Origin: Solobacterium sp.
Lineage (GTDB): Bacteria; Bacillota_I; Bacilli_A; Erysipelotrichales; Erysipelotrichaceae
Length of the DNA: 39,918 nucleotides
Assembly (NCBI GenBank): GCA_017539385.1
Contig: JAFYHC010000021.1
Span: 1 to 39,918 of the forward strand
Direction: 5' to 3'
The notes below the pieces were generated by a model. That model searched no databases, had not been told where the DNA came from, and was given only the letters and a program-made list of their open reading frames with translations. A program made the translations under genes and the position numbers. Positions 8,194-16,078 of the stretch are shown here, one piece after another; the stretch's first letter is position 1, and each line of letters begins with the position of its first letter.

Positions 8194-10053
8194 TCATTTT
8201 TTCTTCATATAGAATGTTTGAGTCAGATAATCGCCTGAATCGGGACCATAATATGTTGGACACCAGACAACTTCTTCATCACCAGCCTTGTCTATAACCA
8301 GAACACCTTCTGAGTTTCCGGCTGTACCGTATTTATAGTCGTAGTAATCATAAAAACTAAATGAACTGCTGAAAGGTGTTTGTTCCGAAGTGGGTTGAAT
8401 GACACCTAAAGAGCTGCCATTTAAAAGACAATATACATACCCTTTTTTCACAGTAAATTTGAGTGTTTTTTCTTTGCTGCCGCTTGAATAAGATCTGCCA
8501 GAAGGTGTGTTTTTACTGATTTTATATGTCTTATAATCACCTGCATAGTATTTAAGATTATTACATAATTCATATAGTTTTCTAATATCTTCCGGCCAGG
8601 TATCCATCATATTCATTATCCTCATGGAATCATCTAAGTTATATCCAAGATCAGATTCAAATAGTATTGTATGAACCGCCGCATTTAACTTTTGAGAGGA
8701 GTCTAAAACTCCTTTTATGGAATACCAATCATTAATGGCTTCCAACAATTTACCTTCTTGTTCATTCACAGCTGCATGACAATAAGTACTGAGTTCTTTC
8801 GAGTTATTGTAATTTGGAATATATTCAAAAAGAATCTTTGCCTGGTCATAACTTTTTTTATCTATTAAACTATCCGCAATTTGATATATTTTTTCAGCAT
8901 TGGCTGAGACAAATTCACTTGGCAATAATGTATATCCGGATACATCCGATTTTCCTTCTGATAAATCGTTCAGAATAGAATTGTATGCATAGTTCAATAT
9001 ATAATCTGAGTCGTCTTGATTAGAAGCAGTCTTAAGAACTTCTATTGCTCTATCGTATACAGATTCATTTATAAGATCCATTGCCTGCACATATATATCA
9101 CTGTCTTTCACATGAGTCTTTTTAAACTTTTCATACGCATGTTCAATTTCGTTATTATGTAAATAAGTAATGGCATCGTTGTAGTTTTTCTTTGGGAGAA
9201 TTACGGTAAAAACAAGTATTAACACAGCAACAAACACAGCCGCCAAAGCTCCTGCAAGCAACTGTTTTTTATGCTTCTTTGATGCCTGGACTTCCTCTTC
9301 TGCTTTGATACGCTTCTGCTCCTGATGCACATCCAGTTCGCTCTGATATCTATTCTTTTCCTGTTCCAAATCCATTGCCACAAGCAGGTCTGCTTTTGGA
9401 ATAGACGGATGCTTTTGAACAAATGCATCTATATAGGAATTGAGATTATCGTCAAAACTTCTTTCCAGATCAAAAGACCAGCCGTCTGCCACATAATCCT
9501 GAATATATGCTTTATTCAGGTCTAACGAAAGAATTTCCTGAGCAAATTCAATTGTTCGTCCGCATCTGCAGGTTGTCTCATATGGTGCATGTATGCGGCC
9601 GCAGGTGCAGAACCAATAGTCTTCCCGGATTTCCGGATAAAATTCGATACTCTTCTTTTTGCGAAGATATTGGAAACGTTCTGCATTCGCATCAGGAAGC
9701 TCAAAACGCACCAGTTTGCCAGAAGCCTCATAGATCTGTCCGTTTACGATTTCCTGCTGTATTGAAAGATCATCGGAAGAATCATCCAGTTCTACCTCAA
9801 TGACACATCCTTTGTAGTTATCACTGCTGTATTTGCTAACAGGACGGAAATCGGTTCCTTCATAGTCCTTTCCATTATGTACAAATGTGATCCGGTTGAT
9901 CTCATCTCTGCTGCCGGTGCGGTCCATCAGATAAATCTTCAGATATCGCTTTGCCTTAACGACTACCTTTTCAACTGCATAGACCCAGATGGGCAGTGCT
10001 ATATCATTCTGAATGGATGACTGACTCAGTAAACTTAACGGTTCTCTTTCCAT
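8194..10053 (-). CDS. Zinc-ribbon, coiled-coil, single-TM protein with helical-repeat outer domain
   Basis: 619 aa from the ATG at 10053. An upstream in-frame TTG at 10074 would overlap the preceding gene and is less likely; GAGGAG lies just before this ATG. Residues about 1-145 are a beta-rich domain shared with the 501-aa neighbour. A CxCG...CxCG zinc ribbon follows (about 149-166), then a Glu/Lys/Gln-rich coiled coil (about 225-262) and one TM helix (about 264-287). The C-terminal half holds TPR-like helical repeats (AITYLHNNEIEHAYEKF, DRAIEVLKTAS, SYDQAKILFEYI) and ends in an unassigned, aromatic-rich beta domain. The basic residues before the TM helix favour the repeats being outside the cell. 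Third gene of the operon beginning at 12174. Confidence 0.75.
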   Translation of the reverse strand: MEREPLSLLSQSSIQNDIALPIWVYAVEKVVVKAKRYLKIYLMDRTGSRDEINRITFVHNGKDYEGTDFRPVSKYSSDNYKGCVIEVELDDSSDDLSIQQEIVNGQIYEASGKLVRFELPDANAERFQYLRKKKSIEFYPEIREDYWFCTCGRIHAPYETTCRCGRTIEFAQEILSLDLNKAYIQDYVADGWSFDLERSFDDNLNSYIDAFVQKHPSIPKADLLVAMDLEQEKNRYQSELDVHQEQKRIKAEEEVQASKKHKKQLLAGALAAVFVAVLILVFTVILPKKNYNDAITYLHNNEIEHAYEKFKKTHVKDSDIYVQAMDLINESVYDRAIEVLKTASNQDDSDYILNYAYNSILNDLSEGKSDVSGYTLLPSEFVSANAEKIYQIADSLIDKKSYDQAKILFEYIPNYNNSKELSTYCHAAVNEQEGKLLEAINDWYSIKGVLDSSQKLNAAVHTILFESDLGYNLDDSMRIMNMMDTWPEDIRKLYELCNNLKYYAGDYKTYKISKNTPSGRSYSSGSKEKTLKFTVKKGYVYCLLNGSSLGVIQPTSEQTPFSSSFSFYDYYDYKYGTAGNSEGVLVIDKAGDEEVVWCPTYYGPDSGDYLTQTFYMKKK

Positions 10054-10063
10054 ATACTCCTCA

Positions 10064-11569
10064 CTAATTATCAAGATTGATCCAGATTGCCGGACGGATC
10101 ATAATAGCTTCTGTTATATCTGTACCTGTTGGATTCACATTTCCCTTAAAATTAACATGTACAGCTTTCATGCGGGATTCTCCCATTGTCCGCAATACCC
10201 AGTTCACGGTCAGATTCTCGTCACTGGAACCTTTGTACTGGGATTTTTCTTTTGCATATGGTGTACAGGTACATGTTCTGTCACCTTTGAGCTGTATGAG
10301 ATCTACAGCCTGCGGATAACTCAGAAGGAATACATGATCCTGCGTCGCATTCCCCTGATCGGTCACATTATTATGGTCTGCTGTAATATTCATCAGACAG
10401 ATCTGATTCTGTTCCGCAGAAGTAAACGCACTGTTGTAGAAGTCTGTATTCAGCCAGCTTCGAATATCACTGCTCTCCCATGTCACTTCTTCTGCTGTAT
10501 TGTTGAACGGTTTGTAATCCAGACATTTTTCACTGATGACAAGGACTCTGTTTCCTTCAAACTGCAGTACTTGCCATGCAATTGGTTCTTTGCCGTTCAT
10601 TACGTTGTTATCCTGTTCGTACTCACCAAATGTAAAGATGTATCCTGTGCCGTTCTCTTTTATTTCTTTTATCAGTTGGTGTGACTGGATACGGAATAAA
10701 ATCTGATCTTTGAATATGAATCCGCCTGTGCCAAGAAGCGCGATCACAACAGCCGCAATTACAGCAATCTTTCTGATTTTCTTTTTGCGGGCCGCTTTTC
10801 TTTCTGCAGCTTCTTCTGCTTCTATGCGCCTTCTTTCGGCATCCTGTTTTTCCTGTTCATATCTTTTCTGCATCGAGACAGTATCCAGCTGCACAAGCAG
10901 TTTCTCCAGTGGAATATGGGGATATTTCTGTGTAAACGCTGCTGTATAGCGGTTCATATTGTCATCGAATGATATTTCCGGATCCAGGGTCATTGGTACT
11001 TTCAGATAGTCTTCAACAGCTACGGTATCATAATCAAAATCCAGAATATTCTGCATTTCATGCTTCGTTCTTCTGCATGCGCACACCGTATCTTCCGCCG
11101 CATGGATGCGTCCGCATCCGCACAGCCAGTAATCCTCCTGTATTTGCGGATATACCAGAAGACTGTGTTTTTTCTTCAGATAAGAAGTACGGGGAGACTC
11201 TGCAGGATCCATATGGAACGTGCATGCTTTCTGCTTACCATCGAAGATCTTTCCGCCGACGATCTCCTGCACGATCATGAGATCTTCAGCAGTATCTTCC
11301 AGATCCACCTCAATGACACATCCCATATAATTGGGATCATCGTATTTAGATACACGGCGAAAATCAGAAATAACATAATCTTTTCCCGCATGCTGAAATG
11401 TAATGCGGTTGATCTGACTGCCGTCTCCCGTTCGATTCAGCAGATAGACTTTGAGAAAACGTCTTGCAGTAACAACGATATTTTCAATCTGATAGATCCA
11501 GTACGGCAGGCTCAGATCATTGGTTATATAGGATCTGCTTAGTAATTCCAGTGGCTCTTTCTGCAGCAT
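10064..11569 (-). CDS. Zinc-ribbon, coiled-coil, single-TM protein with outer DUF6273 domain
   Basis: 501 aa. Residues 1-260 are paralogous to the 619-aa neighbour: the same opening (PLELLSRSYITNDLSLPYWIY), a CxCG...CxC zinc ribbon at about 150-165 and an Arg/Glu-rich coiled coil at about 235-262. A basic stretch (RKKKIRKI) and one TM helix (about 267-287) put the N-terminus inside. Residues about 312-498 are a complete DUF6273 domain (WQVLQFEGNRVLVIS, TWESSDIRSWLN, AFTSAEQNQI, HVFLLSYPQAV, MIRPAIWINLDN), here outside the membrane. GGAGG lies 12 bases before the ATG. A plausible role is signalling across the membrane, but that is inference. Second gene of the operon starting at 12174; its stop lies ten bases before the next start. 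Confidence 0.78.
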   Translation of the reverse strand: MLQKEPLELLSRSYITNDLSLPYWIYQIENIVVTARRFLKVYLLNRTGDGSQINRITFQHAGKDYVISDFRRVSKYDDPNYMGCVIEVDLEDTAEDLMIVQEIVGGKIFDGKQKACTFHMDPAESPRTSYLKKKHSLLVYPQIQEDYWLCGCGRIHAAEDTVCACRRTKHEMQNILDFDYDTVAVEDYLKVPMTLDPEISFDDNMNRYTAAFTQKYPHIPLEKLLVQLDTVSMQKRYEQEKQDAERRRIEAEEAAERKAARKKKIRKIAVIAAVVIALLGTGGFIFKDQILFRIQSHQLIKEIKENGTGYIFTFGEYEQDNNVMNGKEPIAWQVLQFEGNRVLVISEKCLDYKPFNNTAEEVTWESSDIRSWLNTDFYNSAFTSAEQNQICLMNITADHNNVTDQGNATQDHVFLLSYPQAVDLIQLKGDRTCTCTPYAKEKSQYKGSSDENLTVNWVLRTMGESRMKAVHVNFKGNVNPTGTDITEAIMIRPAIWINLDN

Positions 11570-11631
11570 AGTCTTATTTCACCTCCGCCATGATTCCGGT
11601 ATTATTACGTTTCATCATCGTTACCCTCTTG

Positions 11632-12174
11632 TCAGAATCTCAGTTCATCCGGCAATACATTCCTGGGCGTTCCTGATGTTTCTTTACGGAAAATCAGAAT
11701 GTGCTGACAGATGGTTGAATTTGTACCCATACCGCCATAAGAAGAGCTTTCTCTTCCCACTTCACTTGCATAGATATGATCCAGTTCCCAGCCTCTTGCG
11801 GCATACACCGAAATAATGTTTGTCATTTCTGATTTTTTGACTCTTCCATCATGACCGTCTTCCAGTATTTCTACTGCGTACTGGTATTTCGCTGTACCCG
11901 TTCCCAGTGCATCATCCAGTTGTTTTTCAACCCGATCTCTTTCCCGGCGCAGCGCTTCCATATGTCTTTGCGGAGCTGTTAATTCGTAATCTTCGTGTTT
12001 CATCCATGTTTCTGAATCAAAAAGAGCTTTCTGCTGTTCTTCTGTCATCCGCATGAAGGAAGATTGATCAACACGGGAAACACTCAGTTCATTGCCGCAT
12101 TCATCACATGCCTTTGCACCCCATGGCCGATATTGTATTTTTCCGCAAACTTTGCAAATACTTGCGTAATTCAT
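11632..12174 (-). CDS. Zinc-ribbon / DUF4177 protein
   Basis: 180 aa, cytosolic. Residues 7-30 form a CxxC...CxxC zinc ribbon (CKVCGK...CDECGN). A charged helix follows, then a DUF4177-like domain (about 95-165: KYQYAVEILE, MTNIISVYAARGWELDHIY, ILIFRK), typical of small Bacillota proteins of unknown function. AGGGGGT precedes the ATG. First gene of the leftward operon with the two membrane zinc-ribbon proteins (62 bases to the next gene). Its promoter overlaps the perfect GTCTAC palindrome and is divergent from the lipoprotein operon, so the two operons are probably regulated together. Confidence 0.78.
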   Translation of the reverse strand: MNYASICKVCGKIQYRPWGAKACDECGNELSVSRVDQSSFMRMTEEQQKALFDSETWMKHEDYELTAPQRHMEALRRERDRVEKQLDDALGTGTAKYQYAVEILEDGHDGRVKKSEMTNIISVYAARGWELDHIYASEVGRESSSYGGMGTNSTICQHILIFRKETSGTPRNVLPDELRF

Positions 12175-12198
12175 GTTTACCCCCTGTATTCGTTTATT

Positions 12199-12214
12199 GT
12201 CTACAATTGTAGAC
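12199..12214. promoter_or_regulatory. Perfect operator palindrome (site 3)
   Basis: GTCTACAATTGTAGAC is a perfect 16-bp palindrome with a TACA-N2-TGTA core. It overlaps the proposed minus-strand -10 box TACAAT (12206-12211), whose -35 GTGACA is at 12230-12235 (18-base spacer). A repressor bound here would block the operon starting at 12174. Confidence 0.7.
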
Positions 12215-12220
12215 CCTTTT

Positions 12221-12235
12221 GTGACAGTCTGTCAC
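12221..12235. promoter_or_regulatory. Short perfect inverted repeat in the divergent promoter region
   Basis: GTGACA-GTC-TGTCAC, a perfect 6-bp inverted repeat at the minus-strand -35, followed by a plus-strand T run. It may be another protein site or simply part of the promoter. Confidence 0.4.
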
Positions 12236-12265
12236 TCTGTTTTTTTTACTTCTTGACCAGTTCAA

Positions 12266-12281
12266 GTCTACGGTTGTAGAC
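12266..12281. promoter_or_regulatory. Operator palindrome (site 4)
   Basis: GTCTACGGTTGTAGAC differs from site 3 only at two central bases. It overlaps the spacer and -10 of the proposed rightward promoter TTGACC (12253-12258), 18 bases, TAGACT (12277-12282). It would control the lipoprotein operon at 12319. Confidence 0.65.
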
Positions 12282-12318
12282 TAAATTTAACATAACGTGG
12301 GAGGTTACGCACATCATC

Positions 12319-12735
12319 ATGAAAAAACTAAGATTATTAAGCATTCTTTTTGCTGTTGTGCTGATGATCGGCTGCTCTGGCGCAAAGTTCGACGGTACCT
12401 ATGAACTGACTGGTTTTATCGTTGACGGACGCAGTGAAGTAGTCCCTGTCGGAGACAACGGCAATGCCGGTTCCAGCATTGAGATCAAAGGCGACAAGTT
12501 CACCATTCACATTGCTCATACGGATAACTCCGGGCAGAAGGTAGTCGATGACTGGGACGGCACATTAACGGATATTGAAATCGAGGGTGAACCGAAGGAT
12601 TCCAATATCCGTACAGTATCTCTGATCCAGAACGGAGCAAACATGGGCATCGGTACACTGAATGCACAAAAGAAGGAATTCATCTTCACGCTTGGCGGCA
12701 CCGGTTCCACACACTGGCTCATGCAGAAGAAATAA
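12319..12735 (+). CDS. Small lipoprotein, first gene of the lipoprotein operon
   Basis: 138 aa. A lipoprotein signal peptide (KKLRLLSILFAVVLMIGC) has its lipobox cysteine at about residue 19, so the mature protein is anchored outside the membrane. The mature part starts FDGTYELTGF and is rich in alternating beta strands ending GTGSTHWLMQKK, which suggests a small beta-barrel or lipocalin-like fold; I do not recognise a named family. The lipoprotein at 13125 opens the same way (LDGTY), so the two are probably distant paralogues. The start follows GGGAGG. Co-transcribed with the next three genes from the promoter covered by operator site 4. Confidence 0.8.
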   Translation: MKKLRLLSILFAVVLMIGCSGAKFDGTYELTGFIVDGRSEVVPVGDNGNAGSSIEIKGDKFTIHIAHTDNSGQKVVDDWDGTLTDIEIEGEPKDSNIRTVSLIQNGANMGIGTLNAQKKEFIFTLGGTGSTHWLMQKK

Positions 12736-12750
12736 GGAGGTCTTACTCAC

Positions 12751-13110
12751 ATGAAGGATAAATTACTGTCTATTGTCGGAATCATCGGCGGAATCGTTTC
12801 TCTCGCCTTCTCTGCTTTTGTTTACAAACTGGATGTCGGTTCTACCGTAAGACAGCAAACCTATGGCGGAGATGCCTATACGGGCATTCAGAATGCCGGT
12901 GCTATAACCGCAACCAACATCGTATATATGAATACGATCCTGCGGACTGGATTAAGTGCACTGTTAGCAGTGATTGGCATTCACATGATCTGTTATTACA
13001 CGATGCATTTACTGGATAGTTCCCAGGCAAAAGCAATTGTCAATGCTGCACCGCAGCAGCTTCCTGCAAAGCCTGCTGATCAGGAATACGAAGAAGCAAA
13101 CAAATTCTGA
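12751..13110 (+). CDS. Small two-TM membrane protein
   Basis: 119 aa. TM segments lie at about residues 7-26 (IVGIIGGIVSLAFSAFVYKL) and 62-82 (ILRTGLSALLAVIGIHMICYY), with a Gly/Ala-rich outer loop between them and a Pro/Ala-rich acidic tail. AAGGAGG sits ideally before the ATG, 15 bases after the previous stop. Not recognised. Its place between three lipoproteins suggests a membrane partner or anchor for them. Confidence 0.72.
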   Translation: MKDKLLSIVGIIGGIVSLAFSAFVYKLDVGSTVRQQTYGGDAYTGIQNAGAITATNIVYMNTILRTGLSALLAVIGIHMICYYTMHLLDSSQAKAIVNAAPQQLPAKPADQEYEEANKF

Positions 13111-13124
13111 GGGGATACCACTAT

Positions 13125-13577
13125 ATGAAACGTATTTTTACTGCATTGCTTTCACTGTTTCTGGTGCTGACAACAGCCGGATGCTCCGCAGCATGGGACA
13201 AACTGGATGGCACATATCGCGGTGATTTTGGAAGTGTACTGGTTGGCGGCAAGCCAATGACAGGTGCCACTGATTTCACGGACTGGTCATTAAGAATCAG
13301 CGGTAACAATGTAACGTTCCATGATGCTTACAGCGGGGAAGAAAACAAAGGTGTATTAGAAGAATGCAAATACTCTGACGATAAAAATGAGTATGCATGT
13401 GAGATCAAATTTGAAACGGAACCGCAGCCTCTGCCCGGAACCCAAAGCAGCTCATACACCTTAACGGCCTATAAAAACGAAGGAAAACCTGCCAGTTACA
13501 TTTTGAATGTCATTCTGATTGGTAATTTTGGCAGTTCCTACGCTGCCGGCATGGTTGTCGAAATGAAAAAGCAATAG
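13125..13577 (+). CDS. Small lipoprotein, third gene of the operon
   Basis: 150 aa. A lipoprotein signal peptide has a TTAGC lipobox (Cys about residue 20). The mature protein opens WDKLDGTYRGDF and is beta-rich, with one Cys pair (CKYSDDKNEYAC) that could form a disulfide outside the cell, and ends GMVVEMKKQ. The layout is like the 138-aa lipoprotein at the start of the operon. GAGGGG lies before the ATG, and the gene follows the previous stop by 14 bases. Function unknown. Confidence 0.78.
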   Translation: MKRIFTALLSLFLVLTTAGCSAAWDKLDGTYRGDFGSVLVGGKPMTGATDFTDWSLRISGNNVTFHDAYSGEENKGVLEECKYSDDKNEYACEIKFETEPQPLPGTQSSSYTLTAYKNEGKPASYILNVILIGNFGSSYAAGMVVEMKKQ

Positions 13578-13601
13578 AGATTTATAACAGGAATTTTTAC
13601 T

Positions 13602-14447
13602 ATGAACAAATTTATCAAATGCATCGCAGCAGGCACCCTGTGTTTTATGCTTGCGTCCTGCAAAAGTGTTTCCCCGGAAGCACAGGCAGTCATTGATACG
13701 ATCAATACTGCCATGCAGAATACGGAACATACTGTACAGGAATACGCCGACATACAGGCACAGTACGAAGCACTGGATGAAAAAACACAAAAAGAAGTAT
13801 CCAACTATTCCGAATACCAGACAAAAGTTGTTTCTTACTTTGCTGATAAGCGAAACGAAGTGAATACTTCTTTGAAAGGACAGAAGTTCTATTTCAGTGA
13901 TACAGAAGGCAGTGTTACTTCCATGGTCTTCAATGGGGATACAGTCCATATGTCTCTCTATGATTTTGACGGCAATGGCAAGCATGAGACAGCTTCTGTT
14001 GATTATGAATATATCTGTGACGGCAGCAAGATCCGTCTCAACGCCTCACAGCCCATGGTGATTAGCTACAGCGTGTCGAACGGGAAAGTAACATTAGACA
14101 GTTCGTATCTGACCGAAGATGATATTATCAACGGTCTGCAGGGAAGCTGGACATTGCGTACCTCTTCCTTTGCCGGTGATACGGAGCGCAATATGGAAAT
14201 CTCCGGAAGAAATGCAACGTATGAACACGCTTCTGAAGCTTATGGCTATGATGGTGCCTATTACTATTACGGACCCTATTCCGGATCAATCACAATTGAT
14301 GACGGCAGTGTATCCATCAATGATACCCATGGTCAGGAATACTTCTTCAGCTGCAAGAACGGATCCGTACAGCTATATCACTATGACAGCAAGATGTCCC
14401 GCGGTTCCGGTCTGAAGTACGAAGACGGATACTACGACGCCTTCTGA
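13602..14447 (+). CDS. Lipoprotein with helical stalk and C-terminal beta domains
   Basis: 281 aa. A lipoprotein signal peptide has an LASC lipobox (Cys about residue 20). A predicted coiled-coil stalk follows (about 25-90, VIDTINTAMQNTEHTVQEYADIQ). Two related beta regions come next: about 95-175 (GQKFYFSDTEGSVTSMVF, ETASVDYEY) and about 180-275 (LQGSWTLRTSSFAGD, GSITIDDGSVSINDTHGQ, Tyr-rich end). The 'GSW.L' opening resembles small secreted beta-sandwich modules. Last gene of the four-gene lipoprotein operon; a strong terminator follows. Function unknown. Confidence 0.78.
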   Translation: MNKFIKCIAAGTLCFMLASCKSVSPEAQAVIDTINTAMQNTEHTVQEYADIQAQYEALDEKTQKEVSNYSEYQTKVVSYFADKRNEVNTSLKGQKFYFSDTEGSVTSMVFNGDTVHMSLYDFDGNGKHETASVDYEYICDGSKIRLNASQPMVISYSVSNGKVTLDSSYLTEDDIINGLQGSWTLRTSSFAGDTERNMEISGRNATYEHASEAYGYDGAYYYYGPYSGSITIDDGSVSINDTHGQEYFFSCKNGSVQLYHYDSKMSRGSGLKYEDGYYDAF

Positions 14448-14458
14448 TGAATCGTTTT

Positions 14459-14493
14459 AAGCAGCTGCTTCTTATGGAGTGCAGCTGCTTTTC
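14459..14493 (+). terminator. Terminator of the lipoprotein operon
   Basis: Stem AAGCAGCTGC / GCAGCTGCTT (14459-14468 and 14481-14490) followed by TTTTCATT, just after the stop at 14447. Confidence 0.8.
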
Positions 14494-14582
14494 ATTATGC
14501 CGTTTTATCATTTTCGGCATTTTCATTTTATGTTTTTCGGCTGTTGCGTTTTGAAAAGCATCCTTACGTGGATAACATCGTG

Positions 14583-14612
14583 CATCTGCTGCATCATATA
14601 TGTCTGCAGATG
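14583..14612 (+). promoter_or_regulatory. Leader hairpin upstream of the prephenate dehydratase gene
   Basis: CATCTGC / GCAGATG (14583-14589 and 14606-14612) could form a hairpin in the leader. A weak promoter TTGAAA-N16-TAACAT lies just upstream. No T run follows, so it is not a simple terminator. Confidence 0.35.
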
Positions 14613-14657
14613 GTACCATATCTGTATTATGAATATGATTATTACGGAGGCCGGTGT

Positions 14658-15578
14658 ATGAAGCAGAAAGCATTAATCATGGGACTTCTGGGCTGTTTAC
14701 TCCTGGCAGGCTGTCAGGGTGCTGCCTCAGATAAAGAAGCCTCAGAAACAGATACAGATCCAATCTCCTATACGGATGCCGTTGTCAGTTATCTTGGTCC
14801 TGAAGGAACCTATACCCAGGAAGCATGTGACCGGTTCTTCGGCGGCGAAGGAACGTATGTACCATATGCAACGGTTGCGGATGCTGTGAACGCACTGCAG
14901 GACGGAAAGAGCGATTATGCAGTCATTCCGCAGGAAAATACCATTGGCGGTCCTGTCATCGATTATGTTGATCTGCTGATCAGTGAAGAAGATGTATTTG
15001 TATGCGGAGAGACAGAACTGCCCATTACCCAGAATCTTCTTACTCTTCCGGGTGCACCGCTGGATCAGATCAAAACAGTCTATTCCCATAAGCAGGGCAT
15101 TGCCCAGGGAAAGGATTGGCTGGAAAAGAATCTGCCCGATGCTGAAGTCATAGAAGTATCCAGTACTGCAGAAGGTGCCAGAATGGTCTCAGAGGCCCAG
15201 AATCCCTCTCTGGCGGCCATTGCCTCCGCATCCAGTGCAAAGGTCTACGGACTGCAAATCGCTGCAGAAAGCATCCAGAACAGCGATGCAAACAAGACAC
15301 GCTTCTATGTACTGACAATGAATGAACCAAAGCAGAAAACCGGTGACAGAGCCGCATTTATCGCGTCTGGCAAAGCGAGTGACCTGCCGTCACTGATGAG
15401 TGAAATCGATAAACTGCACCTGTCCCTTGTTACCATCCACGCACGTCCCTTAAAGACCGAACTTGGCCAGTACTGTTATCTGATTGAATGTGCCCAATGC
15501 ACCTATGATGCATATGAAAAGCTGAAGAGCAACAGTCCCTTCAGCTTCCGGTATCTCGGCTGTTTTGATGTCCGCTGA
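14658..15578 (+). CDS. Exported lipoprotein-type prephenate dehydratase with ACT domain
   Basis: 306 aa. The family converts prephenate to phenylpyruvate in phenylalanine synthesis. The ATG at 14658 follows GGAGG and starts a clear lipoprotein signal (MGLLGCLLLAGC). The catalytic domain spans about residues 42-215: VSYLGPEGTYTQEAC, AVIPQENTIGGPVIDYVDLL, and the signature NKTRFYVL with its Thr-Arg-Phe. An ACT domain follows (about 225-300: HARPLKTELGQYCYLIE). Both domains are full length. The oddity is location: typical PheA is cytosolic. The frame stays open upstream for 38 codons, including a tyrosine-rich stretch. Single gene, preceded by a terminator. Moonlighting or sensing of aromatic compounds is possible. 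Confidence 0.88.
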   Translation: MKQKALIMGLLGCLLLAGCQGAASDKEASETDTDPISYTDAVVSYLGPEGTYTQEACDRFFGGEGTYVPYATVADAVNALQDGKSDYAVIPQENTIGGPVIDYVDLLISEEDVFVCGETELPITQNLLTLPGAPLDQIKTVYSHKQGIAQGKDWLEKNLPDAEVIEVSSTAEGARMVSEAQNPSLAAIASASSAKVYGLQIAAESIQNSDANKTRFYVLTMNEPKQKTGDRAAFIASGKASDLPSLMSEIDKLHLSLVTIHARPLKTELGQYCYLIECAQCTYDAYEKLKSNSPFSFRYLGCFDVR

Positions 15579-15594
15579 GTAATAACAGATACCC

Positions 15595-15867
15595 TCAGTC
15601 TTCCTTTTCCAGTACTACTGCTGTCCCCATAAGTATGGGAAGTGCTCTTTCCGGTCCAAGACACATACTGATGCCTAGTACTGCATTCGCACCCTTTTTC
15701 TGTGCTTTCTCCCATAGCAGTTCATATACCCGCTCCATACTTTCGTCCATCTGCCACAAATTCCGCAACATCTGGAAATTCTTATCAAATGCCCAGATGA
15801 TGCCAAGATCCTGTACAACTTTGTATCCAGGATATTCAGATAAAGTACTCATAATACGTTCGTCCAT
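15595..15867 (-). CDS. YbjQ-like small protein
   Basis: 90 aa. The C-terminal half carries the YbjQ/DUF74 hallmark (KKGANAVLGISMCLG...GTAVVLEKED) of a small cytosolic, pentamer-forming, putative metal-binding family. The N-terminal half (YPGYKVVQDLGIIWAFD) matches the usual first strands. AGGGAG precedes the ATG. It faces the prephenate dehydratase gene convergently, 16 bases apart. Biological role of the family is unproven. Confidence 0.75.
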   Translation of the reverse strand: MDERIMSTLSEYPGYKVVQDLGIIWAFDKNFQMLRNLWQMDESMERVYELLWEKAQKKGANAVLGISMCLGPERALPILMGTAVVLEKED

Positions 15868-15992
15868 GATTTTCTCCCTGTTACTCTGTTAATTTAAGTC
15901 ATTAATTTGTTTTTCCAGATCGTCTAATACTTTAATAACCTGAAGAATGAAAAAAAACAACACAATGTGGCTTGCTCTGATATTCCCAAGAT

Positions 15993-16050
15993 TAAAAAGC
16001 CTTCTGAGGATGTTCTGATATCTGATCTTTCCGAACACCTTCAAAAGGCT
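15993..16050 (-). terminator. Terminator of the broken aldo/keto reductase gene
   Basis: Imperfect 18-bp stem (15998-16015 with 16033-16050, about 15 of 18 pairs). On the minus strand the stem is followed by TTTTTAAT. It lies about 28 bases after the reductase stop codon. A CTTGTTTTA tail on the plus strand means it could work both ways. Confidence 0.65.
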
Positions 16051-16078
16051 CTTGTTTTAAATTGCCTGTGTCATGAAA

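Noticed and set aside
8032-8238. Short plus-strand open frame in the 7.7-8.2 kb gap
   Set aside because: It runs into the 3' end of the minus-strand gene, has no ribosome site, and covers the repeated promoter segment.
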